Positions 51,228-62,065 are shown, numbered from the stretch's first letter. The stretch is DNA of 64,000 nucleotides from Symsagittifera roscoffensis (GCF_963678635.1 NC_087069.1:56179452-56243451), one strand, 5' to 3'. Numbers and translations are program-made. Notes: generated by a model from the sequence alone, not told the origin.

Positions 51228-54200
51228 CAGCAACAACAAAACAACAGCGACAGTCTAATCAACCAAGAACAATCCTGTGGCTATCTATGAGTGTGCCAAA
51301 TAATGGCATCAGGATTGTCAAAACAACCTACGTGGAGATAATGAGTTCTTTTACCTGTTTGCTTTTGCTCTGATGATCATAGACAGCCACAACAAAACAA
51401 TAGCGATAGTCCAGTCAACCAAGAATAATCCGGTGGCTACCTATGATTGTGCCAAATAATGGCATCAGGATTTTCAAAACAACCTACGTGGAGATAATGA
51501 GTTCTTTCCCTGTTTGCTTTTGCTCTGATGATCATAGACAGCCACAACAAAACAATAGCGACAGTCTAGTCAACCAAGAATAATCCGGTGGCTATCTATG
51601 AATGTGCCAAATAATAGCATCAGGATTGTCAAAACAACCTACATGGAGATAATGAGTTCTTTCCCTGTTTGCTTTTGCTCTGATGGTCATAGACAGCCAC
51701 AACAAAACAACAGCGATAGTCCAGTCAACCAAAAACAATCCTGTGGCTATCTAATAATGTGCCAAATAATGGCATCAGGATTGTCAAAACAACCTATATG
51801 GAGATAATGAGTTCTTTCCCTGTTTGCTTTTGCTCTGATGGTCATAGACAGCCACAACAAAACAACAGCGATAGTCCAGTCAACCAAGAACAATCCTGTG
51901 GCTATCTAAGAATGTGCCAAATAATGGCATCAGGATTGTCAAAAAAACCTACATGGAGATAATGAGTTCTTTCCCTGTTCGCTTTTGCTCTGATGGTCAT
52001 AGACAGCCACAACAAAACAACAGCGATAGTCCAGTCAACCAAGAACAATCCTGTGGCTATCTATGAATGTGCCAAATAATGGCATCAGGATTGTCAAAAC
52101 AACCTACATGGCGATAATGAGTTCTTTCCCTGTTTGCTTTTGCTCTGATGGTCATAGACAGCCACAACAAAACAACAGCGATAGTCCAGTCAACCAAGAA
52201 CAATCCTGTGGCTATCTATGAATGTGCCAAATAATGGCATCAGGATTGTCAAAACAACCTACATGGAGATAATGAGTTCTTTCCCTGTTTGCTTTTGCTC
52301 TGATGGTCATAGACAGCCACAACAAAACAACAGCGATAGTCCAGTCAACCAAGAAGAATCCTGTGGTTATCTATGAATGTGCCAAATAATGGCATCAGGA
52401 TTGTCAAAACAACCTACATGGAGATAATGAGTTCTTTCCCTGTTTGCTTTTGCTCTGATGGTCATAGACAGCAACAACAAAACAACAGCGACAGTCTAAT
52501 CAACCAAGAACAATCCTGTGGCTATCTATGAGTGTGCCAAATAATGGCATCAGTATTGTCAAAACAACCTACGTGGAGATAATGAGTTCTTTTACCTGTT
52601 TGCTTTTGCTCTGATGATCATAGACAGCCACAACAAAACAATAGCGATAGTCCAGTCAACCAAGAATAATCCGGTGGCTACCTATGATTGTGCCAAATAA
52701 TGGCATCAGGATTTTCAAAACAACCTACGTGGAGATAATGAGTTCTTTCCCTGTTTGCTTTTGCTCTGATGATCATAGACAGCCACAACAAAACAATAGC
52801 GACAGTCTAGTCAACCAAGAATAATCCGGTGGCTATCTATGAATGTGCCAAATAATAGCATCAGGATTGTCAAAACAACCTACATGGAGATAATGAGTTC
52901 TTTCCCTGTTTGCTTTTGCTCTGATGGTCATAGACAGCCACAACAAAACAACAGCGATAGTCCAGTCAACCAAAAACAATCCTGTGGCTATCTAATAATG
53001 TGCCAAATAATGGCATCAGGATTGTCAAAACAACCTATATGGAGATAATGAGTTCTTTCCCTGTTTGCTTTTGCTCTGATGGTCATAGACAGCCACAACA
53101 AAACAACAGCGATAGTCCAGTCAACCAAGAACAATCCTGTGGCTATCTAAGAATGTGCCAAATAATGGCATCAGGATTGTCAAAACAACCTACATGGAGA
53201 TAATGAGTTCTTTCCCTGTTCGCTTTTGCTCTGATGGTCATAGACAGCCACAACAAAACAACAGCGATAGTCCAGTCAACCAAGAACAATCCTGTGGCTA
53301 TCTATGAATGTGCCAAATAATGGCATCAGGATTGTCAAAACAACCTACATGGCGATAATGAGTTCTTTCCCTGTTTGCTTTTGCTCTGATGGTCATAGAC
53401 AGCCACAACAAAACAACAGCGATAGTCCAGTCAACCAAGAACAATCCTGTGGCTATCTATGAATGTGCCAAATAATGGCATCAGGATTGTCAAAACAACC
53501 TACATGGAGATAATGAGTTCTTTCCCTGTTTGCTTTTGCTCTGATGGTCATAGACAGCAACAACAAAACAACAGCGACAGTCTAATCAACCAAGAACAAT
53601 CCTGTGGCTATCTATGAGTGTGCCAAATAATGGCATCAGGATTGTCAAAACAACCTACGTGGAGATAATGAGTTCTTTTACCTGTTTGCTTTTGCTCTGA
53701 TGGTCATAGACAGCCACAACAAAACAACAGCGATAGTCCAGTCAACCAAGAACAATCCTGTGGCTATCTATGAATGTGCCAAATAATGGCATCAGGATTG
53801 TCAAAACAACCTACATGGAGATAATGAGTTCTTTCCCTGTTTGCTTTTGCTCTGATGGTCATAGACAGCCACAACAAAACAACAGCGATAGTCCAGTCAA
53901 CCAAGAAGAATCCTGTGGTTATCTATGAATGTGCCAAATAATGGCATCAGGATTGTCAAAACAACCTACATGGAGATAATGAGTTCTTTCCCTGTTTGCT
54001 TTTGCTCTGATGGTCATAGACAGCAACAACAAAACAACAGCGACAGTCTAATCAACCAAGAACAATCCTGTGGCTATCTATGAGTGTGCCAAATAATGGC
54101 ATCAGGATTGTCAAAACAACCTACGTGGAGATAATGAGTTCTTTTACCTGTTTGCTTTTGCTCTGATGATCATAGACAGCCACAATAAAACAATAGCGAT

Positions 54201-55230
54201 AGTCCAGTCAACCAAGAATAATCCGGTGGCTACCTATGATTGTGCCAAATAATGGCATCAGGATTTTCAAAACAACCTACGTGGAGATAATGAGTTCTTT
54301 CCCTGTTTGCTTTTGCTCTGATGATCATAGACAGCCACAACAAAACAATAGCGACAGTCTAGTCAACCAAGAATAATCCGGTGGCTATCTATGAATGTGC
54401 CAAATAATAGCATCAGGATTGTCAAAACAACCTACATGGAGATAATGAGTTCTTTCCCTGTTTGCTTTTGCTCTGATGGTCATAGACAGCCACAACAAAA
54501 CAACAGCGATAGTCCAGTCAACCAAAAACAATCCTGTGGCTATCTAATAATGTGCCAAATAATGGCATCAGGATTGTCAAAACAACCTATATGGAGATAA
54601 TGAGTTCTTTCCCTGTTTGCTTTTGCTCTGATGGTCATAGACAGCCACAACAAAACAACAGCGATAGTCCAGTCAACCAAGAACAATCCTGTGGCTATCT
54701 AAGAATGTGCCAAATAATGGCATCAGGATTGTCAAAACAACCTACATGGAGATAATGAGTTCTTTCCCTGTTCGCTTTTGCTCTGATGGTCATAGACAGC
54801 CACAACAAAACAACAGCGATAGTCCAGTCAACCAAGAACAATCCTGTGGCTATCTATGAATGTGCCAAATAATGGCATCAGGATTGTCAAAACAACCTAC
54901 ATGGCGATAATGAGTTCTTTCCCTGTTTGCTTTTGCTCTGATGGTCATAGACAGCCACAACAAAACAACAGCGATAGTCCAGTCAACCAAGAACAATCCT
55001 GTGGCTATCTATGAATGTGCCAAATAATGGCATCAGGATTGTCAAAACAACCTACATGGAGATAATGAGTTCTTTCCCTGTTTGCTTTTGCTCTGATGGT
55101 CATAGACAGCCACAACAAAACAACAGCGATAGTCCAGTCAACCAAGAACAATCCTGTGGTTATCTATGAATGTGCCAAATAATGGCATCAGGATTGTCAA
55201 AACAACCTACATGGAGATAATGAGTTCTTT
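51228..55230. repeat. Youngest-looking higher-order family near the right edge (1,241 and 1,552 bp offsets)
   Basis: Three near-identical runs of monomers carry TGGCTATCTAATAATGTGCC at 51,745, 52,986 and 54,538 (offsets 1,241 and 1,552). Each is flanked by a CTTTTACCTG variant and by CTGTTCGCTTTTGC. Differences between copies are single bases over hundreds, far fewer than elsewhere in the array. Confidence 0.82.
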
Positions 55231-55690
55231 CCCTGTTTGCTTTTGCTCTGATGGTCATAGACAGCCACAACAAAACAACAGCGATATTCCAGTCAACCAA
55301 GAACAATCCTGTGGCTATCTATGAATGTGCCAAATAATGGCTTCAGGATTGTCAAAACAACCTACATGGAGATAATGAGTTCTTTCCCTGTTTGCTTTTG
55401 CTCTGATGGTCATAGACAGCCACAACAAAACAACAGCGATATTCCAGTCAACCAAGAACAATCCTGTGGCTATCTATGAATGTGCCAAATAATGGCATCA
55501 GGATTGTCAAAACAACCTACATGGAGATAATGAGTTCTTTCCCTGTTTGATTTTGCTCTGATGGTCATAGACATCCACAACAAAACAACAGTGATAGTCC
55601 AGTCAACCAAGAATAATCCCGTGGCTATCTATGAATGTTCCAAATAATGGCATCAGGATTGTCAAAACAACCTACATGGAGATAATGAGT

Positions 55691-57590
55691 TTATTTTACT
55701 CCATTTTCAAGAAAAGGGGACCAAAGAGAAGAAACATGGTGGTTCAGAACATTGGTTTGAATGATTTACAAAAAAAACCGAACTAGTGTATTCTGTACCG
55801 CCCAGAAAAGACCTCCCATCAGCAAGTATCTCTCCTGCTGAGTTAAAACAAAGGGCCCATTAAAACCGATAGACCGTCTTATTCTGCTTACAACCTTGTT
55901 GGGACTAATTGAAGACTTTCCGAATATTATTTCTTAGTCCACACAACTTGAAACCGAGTTGTTTTGGTCCCCACTATGGGATAATATCAAATTCAGATCC
56001 CCTACGGTCTGATAATGCTGAAACGTGGTCCACATAGTCTGATGTATGACCACGACCTCGAAAAGGAAGCATTTCAACTGCTCCTTAGAGTCAGTTTGCC
56101 TTTTTTGGCCTTGGAATAACTTCACTAAACTTCACTAAAGTAGAAAAAAAATAATTACAAATGAATAAACCTCACATCCTTTTCTCAGGTGACTTGGAAG
56201 ATGAGAATTTAATAGTAAAATCACCAGCAAAACAGATTATGTGGAAATTGCAGTGAGCACTGATGTATTTTCAGAGGAATTTTAGGATTAGTACTAGATG
56301 AGTTGAATTGCTGAAGAAGATTGTGAAGATTAAGATCTCAACGTACGGTATAAGGAGCGCATTGACGTGTTAATCGGGTAATACGATGGATAGTCTTTAA
56401 TTCTCAGGCTTGATTTGGCTGTTCCTTAAAGTATGTCGTGTGAATTGTAATTCGTGTAATGATAGTTCTCCTCAAGAGTCTCAGCCACCAAAATCTGTTT
56501 TTGAATGTTTTGAGTATTTGCGTTCTGTAGTTTGGCCTCTGTCTCACTTGAGTCCTCAATCACTTGGTTTCAGATTGAATCTTTTCTCCGCAGGAATCTA
56601 CAAAGTCTATTAACACCCGATCACCACAACCGACTGATGTTTCGGCGCGGTTGAGAAAGATTGAATTGGGTTGTCACTATGTAGTTCATACACAGAAATG
56701 TCCATCGGGCTGTTTGAGGTTCAATCGATTGTGCTAGGTAAGTGATGTTCGGGAGCCTAATATGACGGAGATATGTCCACTTTGTTTCCCTTTCTATTTT
56801 CTAAGTCTAGTGTTGTTGTGGGAGCAGAGGAATTTACTGGCCTGCTTTCTAAATGAAGTTCGGTCGGTACGATTAAAAATGTTCGGTCTGAAGATGAGAA
56901 GTGTGATCCAGGCCTATGATCGTAAGCTGTGTCTAACATTTCTATTTGAACGAAAGGGTCGTTAAATTAAGTGTTATTAACGTTTTTATCTTTTTGATAG
57001 TTTTGTTATTCAATGGCTGAGATGAAGCGGTCTCTAGGAAGAGAGCAACTGTTCTAAAATTCTGATTCATTAGTCTTTTTTTTTATTGATCCGCTTTATT
57101 TGCCACACTAGGTGTCCATGATCCCTGAACTGATGTTAAGGGAGATATGGCCACTTCTCTTTGCGTCCTTAGAGTTGAGAAAATCATGCTCCGAAGCTTT
57201 GTCTATATTTTCCCCTGAAATTCTATGCTTCTTTCGGACTTTAACTTTGCAATATCTGGCTTTCTTAGAGTTTTCCACTTTGAAAATGTCACAGTGTGTT
57301 TCGATGAACTAGCTACTCTGTCACCATTTTTGCAATAGTATGGTTCCTCGTTTATTCTATCAGACACATTTCGGTTTAGTTTACCTTCACGAAATGGTCC
57401 CTTTAGCGTTTGTTTTTCAGAAGGTTGGACACGTTTTGCGTGGTGATGTGGAGGGTCTGAATTATTTCCTTTTTCCTATGGATTTTGTTCATAATTGCGA
57501 TTCGAGAGCCCAAATACTCGGTTGCCTTCTGCTCAATCTCCCGCTCTGTCATCCAACCTGAACTTTTTGCCACTATATAAACTTTTTAAA
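55691..57590. other. Unassigned right flank of the satellite
   Basis: No gene supported. Open frames on both strands are 77 codons or shorter and overlap each other. Minus-strand frames at about 57,560-57,100 are moderately hydrophilic but contain stops and frameshifts and match no family I know. A good-looking plus-strand donor, GCTAGGTAAGT at about 56,733, has no convincing exon before it. This could be relic mobile DNA. Confidence 0.4.
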
Positions 57591-57592
57591 TA

Positions 57593-58430
57593 GTGTATTT
57601 TCAAATAAAAATTAGCCATCACCAGAGAACGCGCAATGCGCGCGCAAAGAGTGAAAGTGAGCAGAATGCTGGGACTGCTGCAAAATGTAAAACATGCCGA
57701 GCCAGTACAAACAAAGATAATGTGTATGGGTGTGTGGGGTGTGAAGACGTGATGCGTTACACGAAAGCTTGCACTGGAAAGTCTGTGGGAGTCATAGAAG
57801 CAATAAAGGAGATCAGTTCAAATTAGATGCTTTGTGTAAGAAACGTTTCATGCTTTGTACATTTGTGATGCAATGTGTAACAAACAATCAACGAGAAAAA
57901 AATGATTGCAGCAATGACAGGAGCAGCGACACAACAAAGCGATAAGTTGAATTATATTTCGTCTGAGCTAGGAAATGTAAAAAGTATGATTTCTGAAAAG
58001 AAAACGGAATTGAAAAAAAAAACACCCAAGGCTATAGAAGCAATAATTAATAAAACTGATAACAGAAGTAAAGACAAAAATTACGATGGAATTAGAATCA
58101 TGGGTATCAAAAAATCCAAGGAAAGTTTTCAAAAGGAAAGAGGCAAAGAAGACAAACTTGAAGCAGTAAAAGTTTTTGATTTTCTCGGGCTTCAATCAAA
58201 AGTAACAGATGCATACCGTGTTGGTGAATACAAAGAGGGTCGAGATAGAGTTCTACTTGTTAAACTTGCAAACCACTGAGATATGAGAAACATTTGCTTT
58301 CGGTATAAAAGCTAAGAGAATACAACAAACCACTCTATCTAAGTAAAGAACTAGCACAACAAGAATGGCTAATTAAAAATCAACTGTTGAAAGCTAGGAA
58401 AAGTCTGTTGGAAAATGGGAATTAAGTAAA
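57593..58430 (+). pseudogene. LINE ORF1 relic (PHD-like finger plus RRM-like domain)
   Basis: The first frame (57,593-57,826) contains CKTC, eleven residues, CVGC and, ten residues on, a further Cys. This is the start of a PHD-type zinc finger with its usual histidine replaced. The second frame (57,902-58,279) has a lysine-rich helical stretch and then YDGIRIMGI ... DAYRVGEYKEGRDRVLLVKL, the core pattern of the RRM-like domain of LINE ORF1 nucleic-acid-binding proteins. A third frame (about 58,316-58,425) continues with KPLYLSKELAQQEWLIKNQL, matching the basic C-terminal domain of that family. ORF1 proteins bind LINE RNA. At least two frameshifts and stops break it. Confidence 0.7.
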
Positions 58431-58589
58431 ACTATTAAAATAAAAAACCTGGAATTGCAACGTCGCGAATAATCTGATTGGGTGAAAGTTAATTCTGAAT
58501 ATGCAGAATGCAGTAGAAATTTTAACAAACAGCGTAAGAAGTCTTTTAGTCATCAAGTGACATTTTTCATTTGCAAACTGCTTAGTTAA

Positions 58590-59225
58590 TAAAAATTACG
58601 ACAATCTTTGTCTCTCTGAGACATGACTAGTTGACGAAGTTCCAAATGACGCCTTGTTTTTGAACAATTACGAAATATTACGCGGCTCCGTCTGAAAATC
58701 AGCAAATGAAAAAACAAAACACGGAAGTGCTTTGATCGGAATAAGAAAAAATGCATTGAGTTTTTCGATGATTGACAGCAAACAAGACGAATGCGTAACC
58801 ATAAAAATCGAAACAAAAAATTTCAATTTTATTTTGTTTTACTTATATAACCCGCCAAAAGAAAGTAAATATCGATGGTCAATATTATGCTTCCACAAAC
58901 TAATTCATTATCTTCAAAAAATGCAAAAAGACCAAAAATGTGACTTAACAATGATATCTAGCGACATAACTTTTTCAAACGCAGACTTGAAAACAATACA
59001 CTCTGAAGAAAACTATCAATCTACCATACTTGGTCTGTTATTTGAAAAAAAATTGAACAGATAATGGAGTCAGATAACAAAATTAAATTGGATGTTATGC
59101 TTACAAACGATCCCGCAAATATAATTTTTCGCCGTTTGGATTTATCATTGCAAGATAAATTAATCATGAATGGGAATTGTTTTTCAAATCATCTGCCATT
59201 TAAAACAAGATTAAACAGCTGTTTT
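58590..59225 (+). pseudogene. LINE endonuclease domain relic
   Basis: Fragments of an exonuclease-endonuclease-phosphatase fold nuclease. NYDNLCLSET is followed by a stop where tryptophan is usual. NFNFILFYLYNPP matches the family's central strand and Y-x-P motif. A degraded GDFN position reads SSDITFSNADL. LDVMLTNDP and finally SNHLPFKTRL match the terminal S-D-H-x-P-I motif, with Asp changed to Asn. In intact elements this nuclease nicks the target DNA. The loss of catalytic Asp residues and the frame breaks at about 58,624 and 59,064 show it is inactive. Confidence 0.72.
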
Positions 59226-59466
59226 AGCAATGAAATAAAAAAGCCGACATTTCATTACGATTTAAACAAAATTAACTGGAAAGAAATTAATCAAAAAATA
59301 AAAGCAGAGCCTTTTAGCCCATATTGCTACAAAAACATTGAACATTGATAAAATTGTAGAACAGTGGTACGATTGTTTAAATTCTTTTATGAAAACGAAT
59401 TTTCCACGTGTAACAAAACATTGAACCCAGTTATCACCTTGAATCACGCCAGCAACTTCGCACTTT

Positions 59467-60760
59467 TTGAAAAAACTCAATACAGCCAAAAAGCAAACAT
59501 CCCAAAAACGCGAAAAAGTTGAAATGCTCAAGTCGAAATACAAAAATTCAGCTGAAAATTATTTGGCAAGTTTCAAAGAAAATCTTTTTGCCAGTCAAAA
59601 ACTCAGCGAATTAAGCACATATTTCAGTTTGAGTTTAAGGAAATCTGAGTATTTACCGGATCGAATGTATGTTGGCGATAAAGTAGCTAATTCTGAAGTC
59701 GAAAAAGCTGAATTTTTCAATAATTTTTTCCAAAGTGTGTTCCACACGGAAGTCCATGATACGCTAGACCGAAATAGAAACGAAAACGCTTGCAATATTA
59801 ACAAAACTGAGTTAACTAATATCCAAATCTTAAATGTACTACCGTCGCTTGATCACAAAAAAGCATGTGGTACTGACAAAATAGGAAACAAAATACTCCT
59901 AAACTTCAGCTCTAGTTTAATGTATTCTCTGTTTTTAATATTTCAAACAAGCCTAAACAAAGGAGTTTTTCCGTCAGTTTGGACAAATGGGACAAATATC
60001 GGCAATCTCTAAAGAACGTGATAAAGGAAATATTGAGAAATAGTGACCCATAAGTCTGTTATGCAACATTTCAAGATTTTGAGAAATTTTTTTTCAACAA
60101 ACTGTACTCAAACTGTATTTTCAACAAACTGTACTCAAGCCGAACAATTTCACAAATGATCATTTTCTTGAACGAAATATACAATGCCAAGAATACCAAT
60201 AAACTATGTGCTTTTCATTTAGACTTCAAAAAAACGTTTGACAAAGTGTCACATAACATTATGTCACAAAAAATGCAAAATATGAGTTTGGGGGAAAAAT
60301 TTTTGGCCACATTAGAAAGCTACCTAAATGACCGAAAGCAGTATGACAAAATTGGGCAATAAAAATCAGCAATGCTTGACGTAACCAGTGGTGAACCTCA
60401 GGGTTCGCTTTTGGGACCACTCATGTTCATCATATATATTAACGACAAAACTGAAAATGTTAACTCATTTGCCCTAGGATATGCAGATGATTACAAGTTT
60501 CTTAGCACTAACGATGTAATGTTTCAGGATGACATCAGTCAACTTCAAATTTGGTTCGAACAAAACCATATGTCTCGTAATGCTGACAAGTGTAATATAT
60601 TGGATTTTAAAGGCAGTCAGAAAATGGAAATTTGCGGAAAAGAAGTGAAATCTGAAGAAAATCAGAAAGATTTAGGACTAATCGTCACCCAGAAATTGTG
60701 TTGGCTGAAAAATGCAAAAAGACGAGTAACGAGGCGACAAAATCGCTATTTTTTCTGAAA
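59467..60760 (+). pseudogene. LINE reverse transcriptase relic
   Basis: Three frames carry the reverse transcriptase blocks in order. LPSLDHKKACGTDKIGNKIL with GVFPSVW lies at 59,838-59,980. LCAFHLDFKKTFDKVSHNI, with the catalytic Asp position in DFKKTFD, lies at about 60,205-60,260. GEPQGSLLGPLMFIIYIND lies at 60,393-60,449, and the catalytic LGYADDYKF has YADD at 60,480-60,491. NADKCNILDF and DLGLIV follow. The active-site residues survive, but stops at about 60,010 and 60,361 and a gap at 60,012-60,156 separate the pieces. In intact elements this enzyme copies LINE RNA at a nicked target site. Confidence 0.85.
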
Positions 60761-61320
60761 AGAAATGTTTCATCCAAAACAAGCATCAGAGCAAAAATCA
60801 ATTGTTACACTGGGTATGTAGTTCCCATTCTGACTTATGGCTCACAAGCGGTATAATATAACAAATCAGAGTTGAAAATTATTGAAAAAATGCAATCGAG
60901 AGCAATGTCTTGGATATATGGTTACAATTCTTCAAATGTCACAAAATTGAAAACAGCCAATATACTGCCAGTGTCCATATATATGGATTTTCACGACATA
61001 TTGATCTAATTGAAAATTAACTGCGGTAATTACGATATAGCAGTGGCTCAATATGTAAGTTGGAACACGAATCAAACAACCCGACAAGGAAAAAACAACG
61101 AATTCGAAGTGACAAAATATCGATTATGCAAAAGTGATGAAAATTTCTGGAAAAGAGCAGCTTTCCTATATAACCTTTTCTCAAAAAAGTTGACTTTAGC
61201 GACGCAACAAATCTGAAACAAAATCTAAAACGAGTATATTGGAATTACGTAGAAAAGCAGTACAACGAACAACTCCCGTGCACTTGGCGCATCCTCTGCC
61301 TCTGCCGACAATGCAATCCA
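60761..61320 (+). pseudogene. LINE ORF2 C-terminal relic
   Basis: Continues the reverse transcriptase in broken frames. MKINCGNYDIAVAQYVSWNT and ENFWKRAAFLYNLF (61,010-61,216) resemble the post-RT thumb and C-terminal region of CR1/Jockey-type elements. A final frame near 61,237-61,340 reads YWNYVEKQYNEQLPCTW with several Cys, possibly a C-terminal finger, but this is uncertain. Confidence 0.5.
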
Positions 61321-61376
61321 CCCGGAAAACTCATTTAAACTGAGGGGTCTCACCCGTGGGTCTACCCAGAAGCTTA

Positions 61377-61396
61377 TCTACTACTACTACTATTAC
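61377..61396 (+). repeat. LINE 3' tail, CTA microsatellite
   Basis: Short run of CTA units directly after the last LINE sequence. Simple-repeat 3' tails are typical of LINEs without poly(A), and this marks the 3' end of the element. Confidence 0.65.
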
Positions 61397-61705
61397 TTGG
61401 TGTTGCTATCAGCACGTGTCTTTCTCGGTTTCCGATTGTTTTTGACCGTGTGATCTAGTTTTTTTGACCAAGCCGTTGCATCGATGGTCATCGTCTGTAC
61501 AAAAATTGTTGATGTGATTCGAATTGTTTTAAAGTTGCAGCCACTAAAGCATGAAGCGTGATCCGTGTAAGTGTAAAGTGTAGACGTTGGTAATTTTAGA
61601 GGAACTGAATGATGGGTTGCGCTGAATAACTTGTTGTAGGCCGTGTGGTAATTTAATCACATCGTTGCCCATTTGACTGCGAATAGCACATTACGAGGCC
61701 AACTG

Positions 61706-61920
61706 TGCACTGGATAGGATCACAATTTTGTCTCTGTATGTTCCTGGATTCCAGAGACAAGTCTTTAAACAAGTGAAAATTTTGTCGGAACGATCAAAGG
61801 AAATTAAAGAACAAAAGAAGAACAAAGGGAGCGTCCTTGTTGCGGAATCCGCTTACAACTCACAAAATGCACTGTTTGGCCTCGTAATGCATCACCTATT
61901 TTTTTCTAACTTTAAAAGAA
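61706..61920. repeat. Dispersed repeat, related copy at 9,905-10,070
   Basis: Shares CACTG(C/G)ATAGG, TGTATGTT(T/C)CTGGA, AAAATTTTGTC(A/G)GAACG and TTTGGCCTCGTA in the same order. It contains a short open frame (61,728-61,991), which I take as incidental. Confidence 0.75.
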
Positions 61921-62065
61921 TTTCTCCTTATTTTTGCAAGTTAAGTTGTTTTGTCTCAGTTTTTGACGTCGAATGGGACATGAAGGCCTGAGATTTTAAG
62001 AGTAACTATGATTTGACTAATTTCACTTTCAACTTTTTTCACCCTTACCCAGAGGATTTTCTGTG

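Larger units (their letters stand above)
12966..55690. repeat. Giant tandem satellite array, 151-155 bp monomer, about 275-280 copies
   Basis: Uninterrupted head-to-tail array of about 42.7 kb. Spacing of CCGTGG between neighbouring monomers is 151 bp in the left block and 155 bp in the right blocks. Landmarks in each monomer, in order, are GGCTATCTATGAATGTGCCA, AATAATGGCATCAGGATTGT, AAAACAACCTACATGGAGAT, AATGAGTTCTTTCCCTGTTT, then a variable TTGCTCTGATGGTCAT, AGACAGCCACAACAAAACAA and CAGCGACAGTCCAGTCAACC. It is AT-rich with a short dyad TTGTTaaAACAA. Every frame is closed within about two monomers, so it is not coding. It begins about 210 bases upstream, in gene sense, of exon A. Confidence 0.98.
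34649..55690. repeat. Satellite block 3: 155-bp monomers, GTCAAAAC type
   Basis: Nearly all monomers read GGATTGTCAAAACAAC. Many alternate a CCGGTGGCTACCTATGATTG form with a CCTGTGGCTATCTATGAATG form. GATGATCATAGACAGCC with CAATAGCGACAG is a common linked variant. From about 51.2 kb the CAGCGATAGTCC state returns. Confidence 0.8.
57590..61397 (+). mobile_element. Decayed non-LTR retrotransposon (LINE), CR1/Jockey-like layout
   Basis: Plus-strand pieces in order: ORF1 with PHD-like finger and RRM-like domain (57,593-58,430), AP-type endonuclease (about 58,590-59,225), reverse transcriptase (59,467-60,760), C-terminal part (to about 61,320) and a CTA-repeat tail (61,377-61,396). Frames are broken by stops and frameshifts throughout, so it is dead. 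About 3.8 kb, close to a complete copy, though the 5' end is uncertain. The clade is inferred only from domain order and the PHD finger. Confidence 0.85.

Noticed and set aside
14888-55062. Open frames of about 60-99 codons inside the satellite (NNGIRIVKTTYMEIMSSFP type), repeated many times
   Set aside because: They span at most about two monomers and close because 151 and 155 are not multiples of three. Their similarity reflects the DNA repeat, and indels and stops vary freely, so there is no coding constraint.
12966-55690. CRISPR-like array
   Set aside because: Units are 151-155 bp and repeated throughout with no unique spacers. The context is eukaryotic, with introns, a LINE and MITEs.
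12966-55690. CENP-B-box-bearing centromeric satellite
   Set aside because: No TTCG..A..CGGGA-type box seen in the monomer. Centromere identity cannot be claimed from sequence alone.
56410-57561. Plus-strand ORFs of 60-73 codons right of the satellite
   Set aside because: No domain, no splice logic and conflicting frames on the other strand. Left as unassigned sequence.
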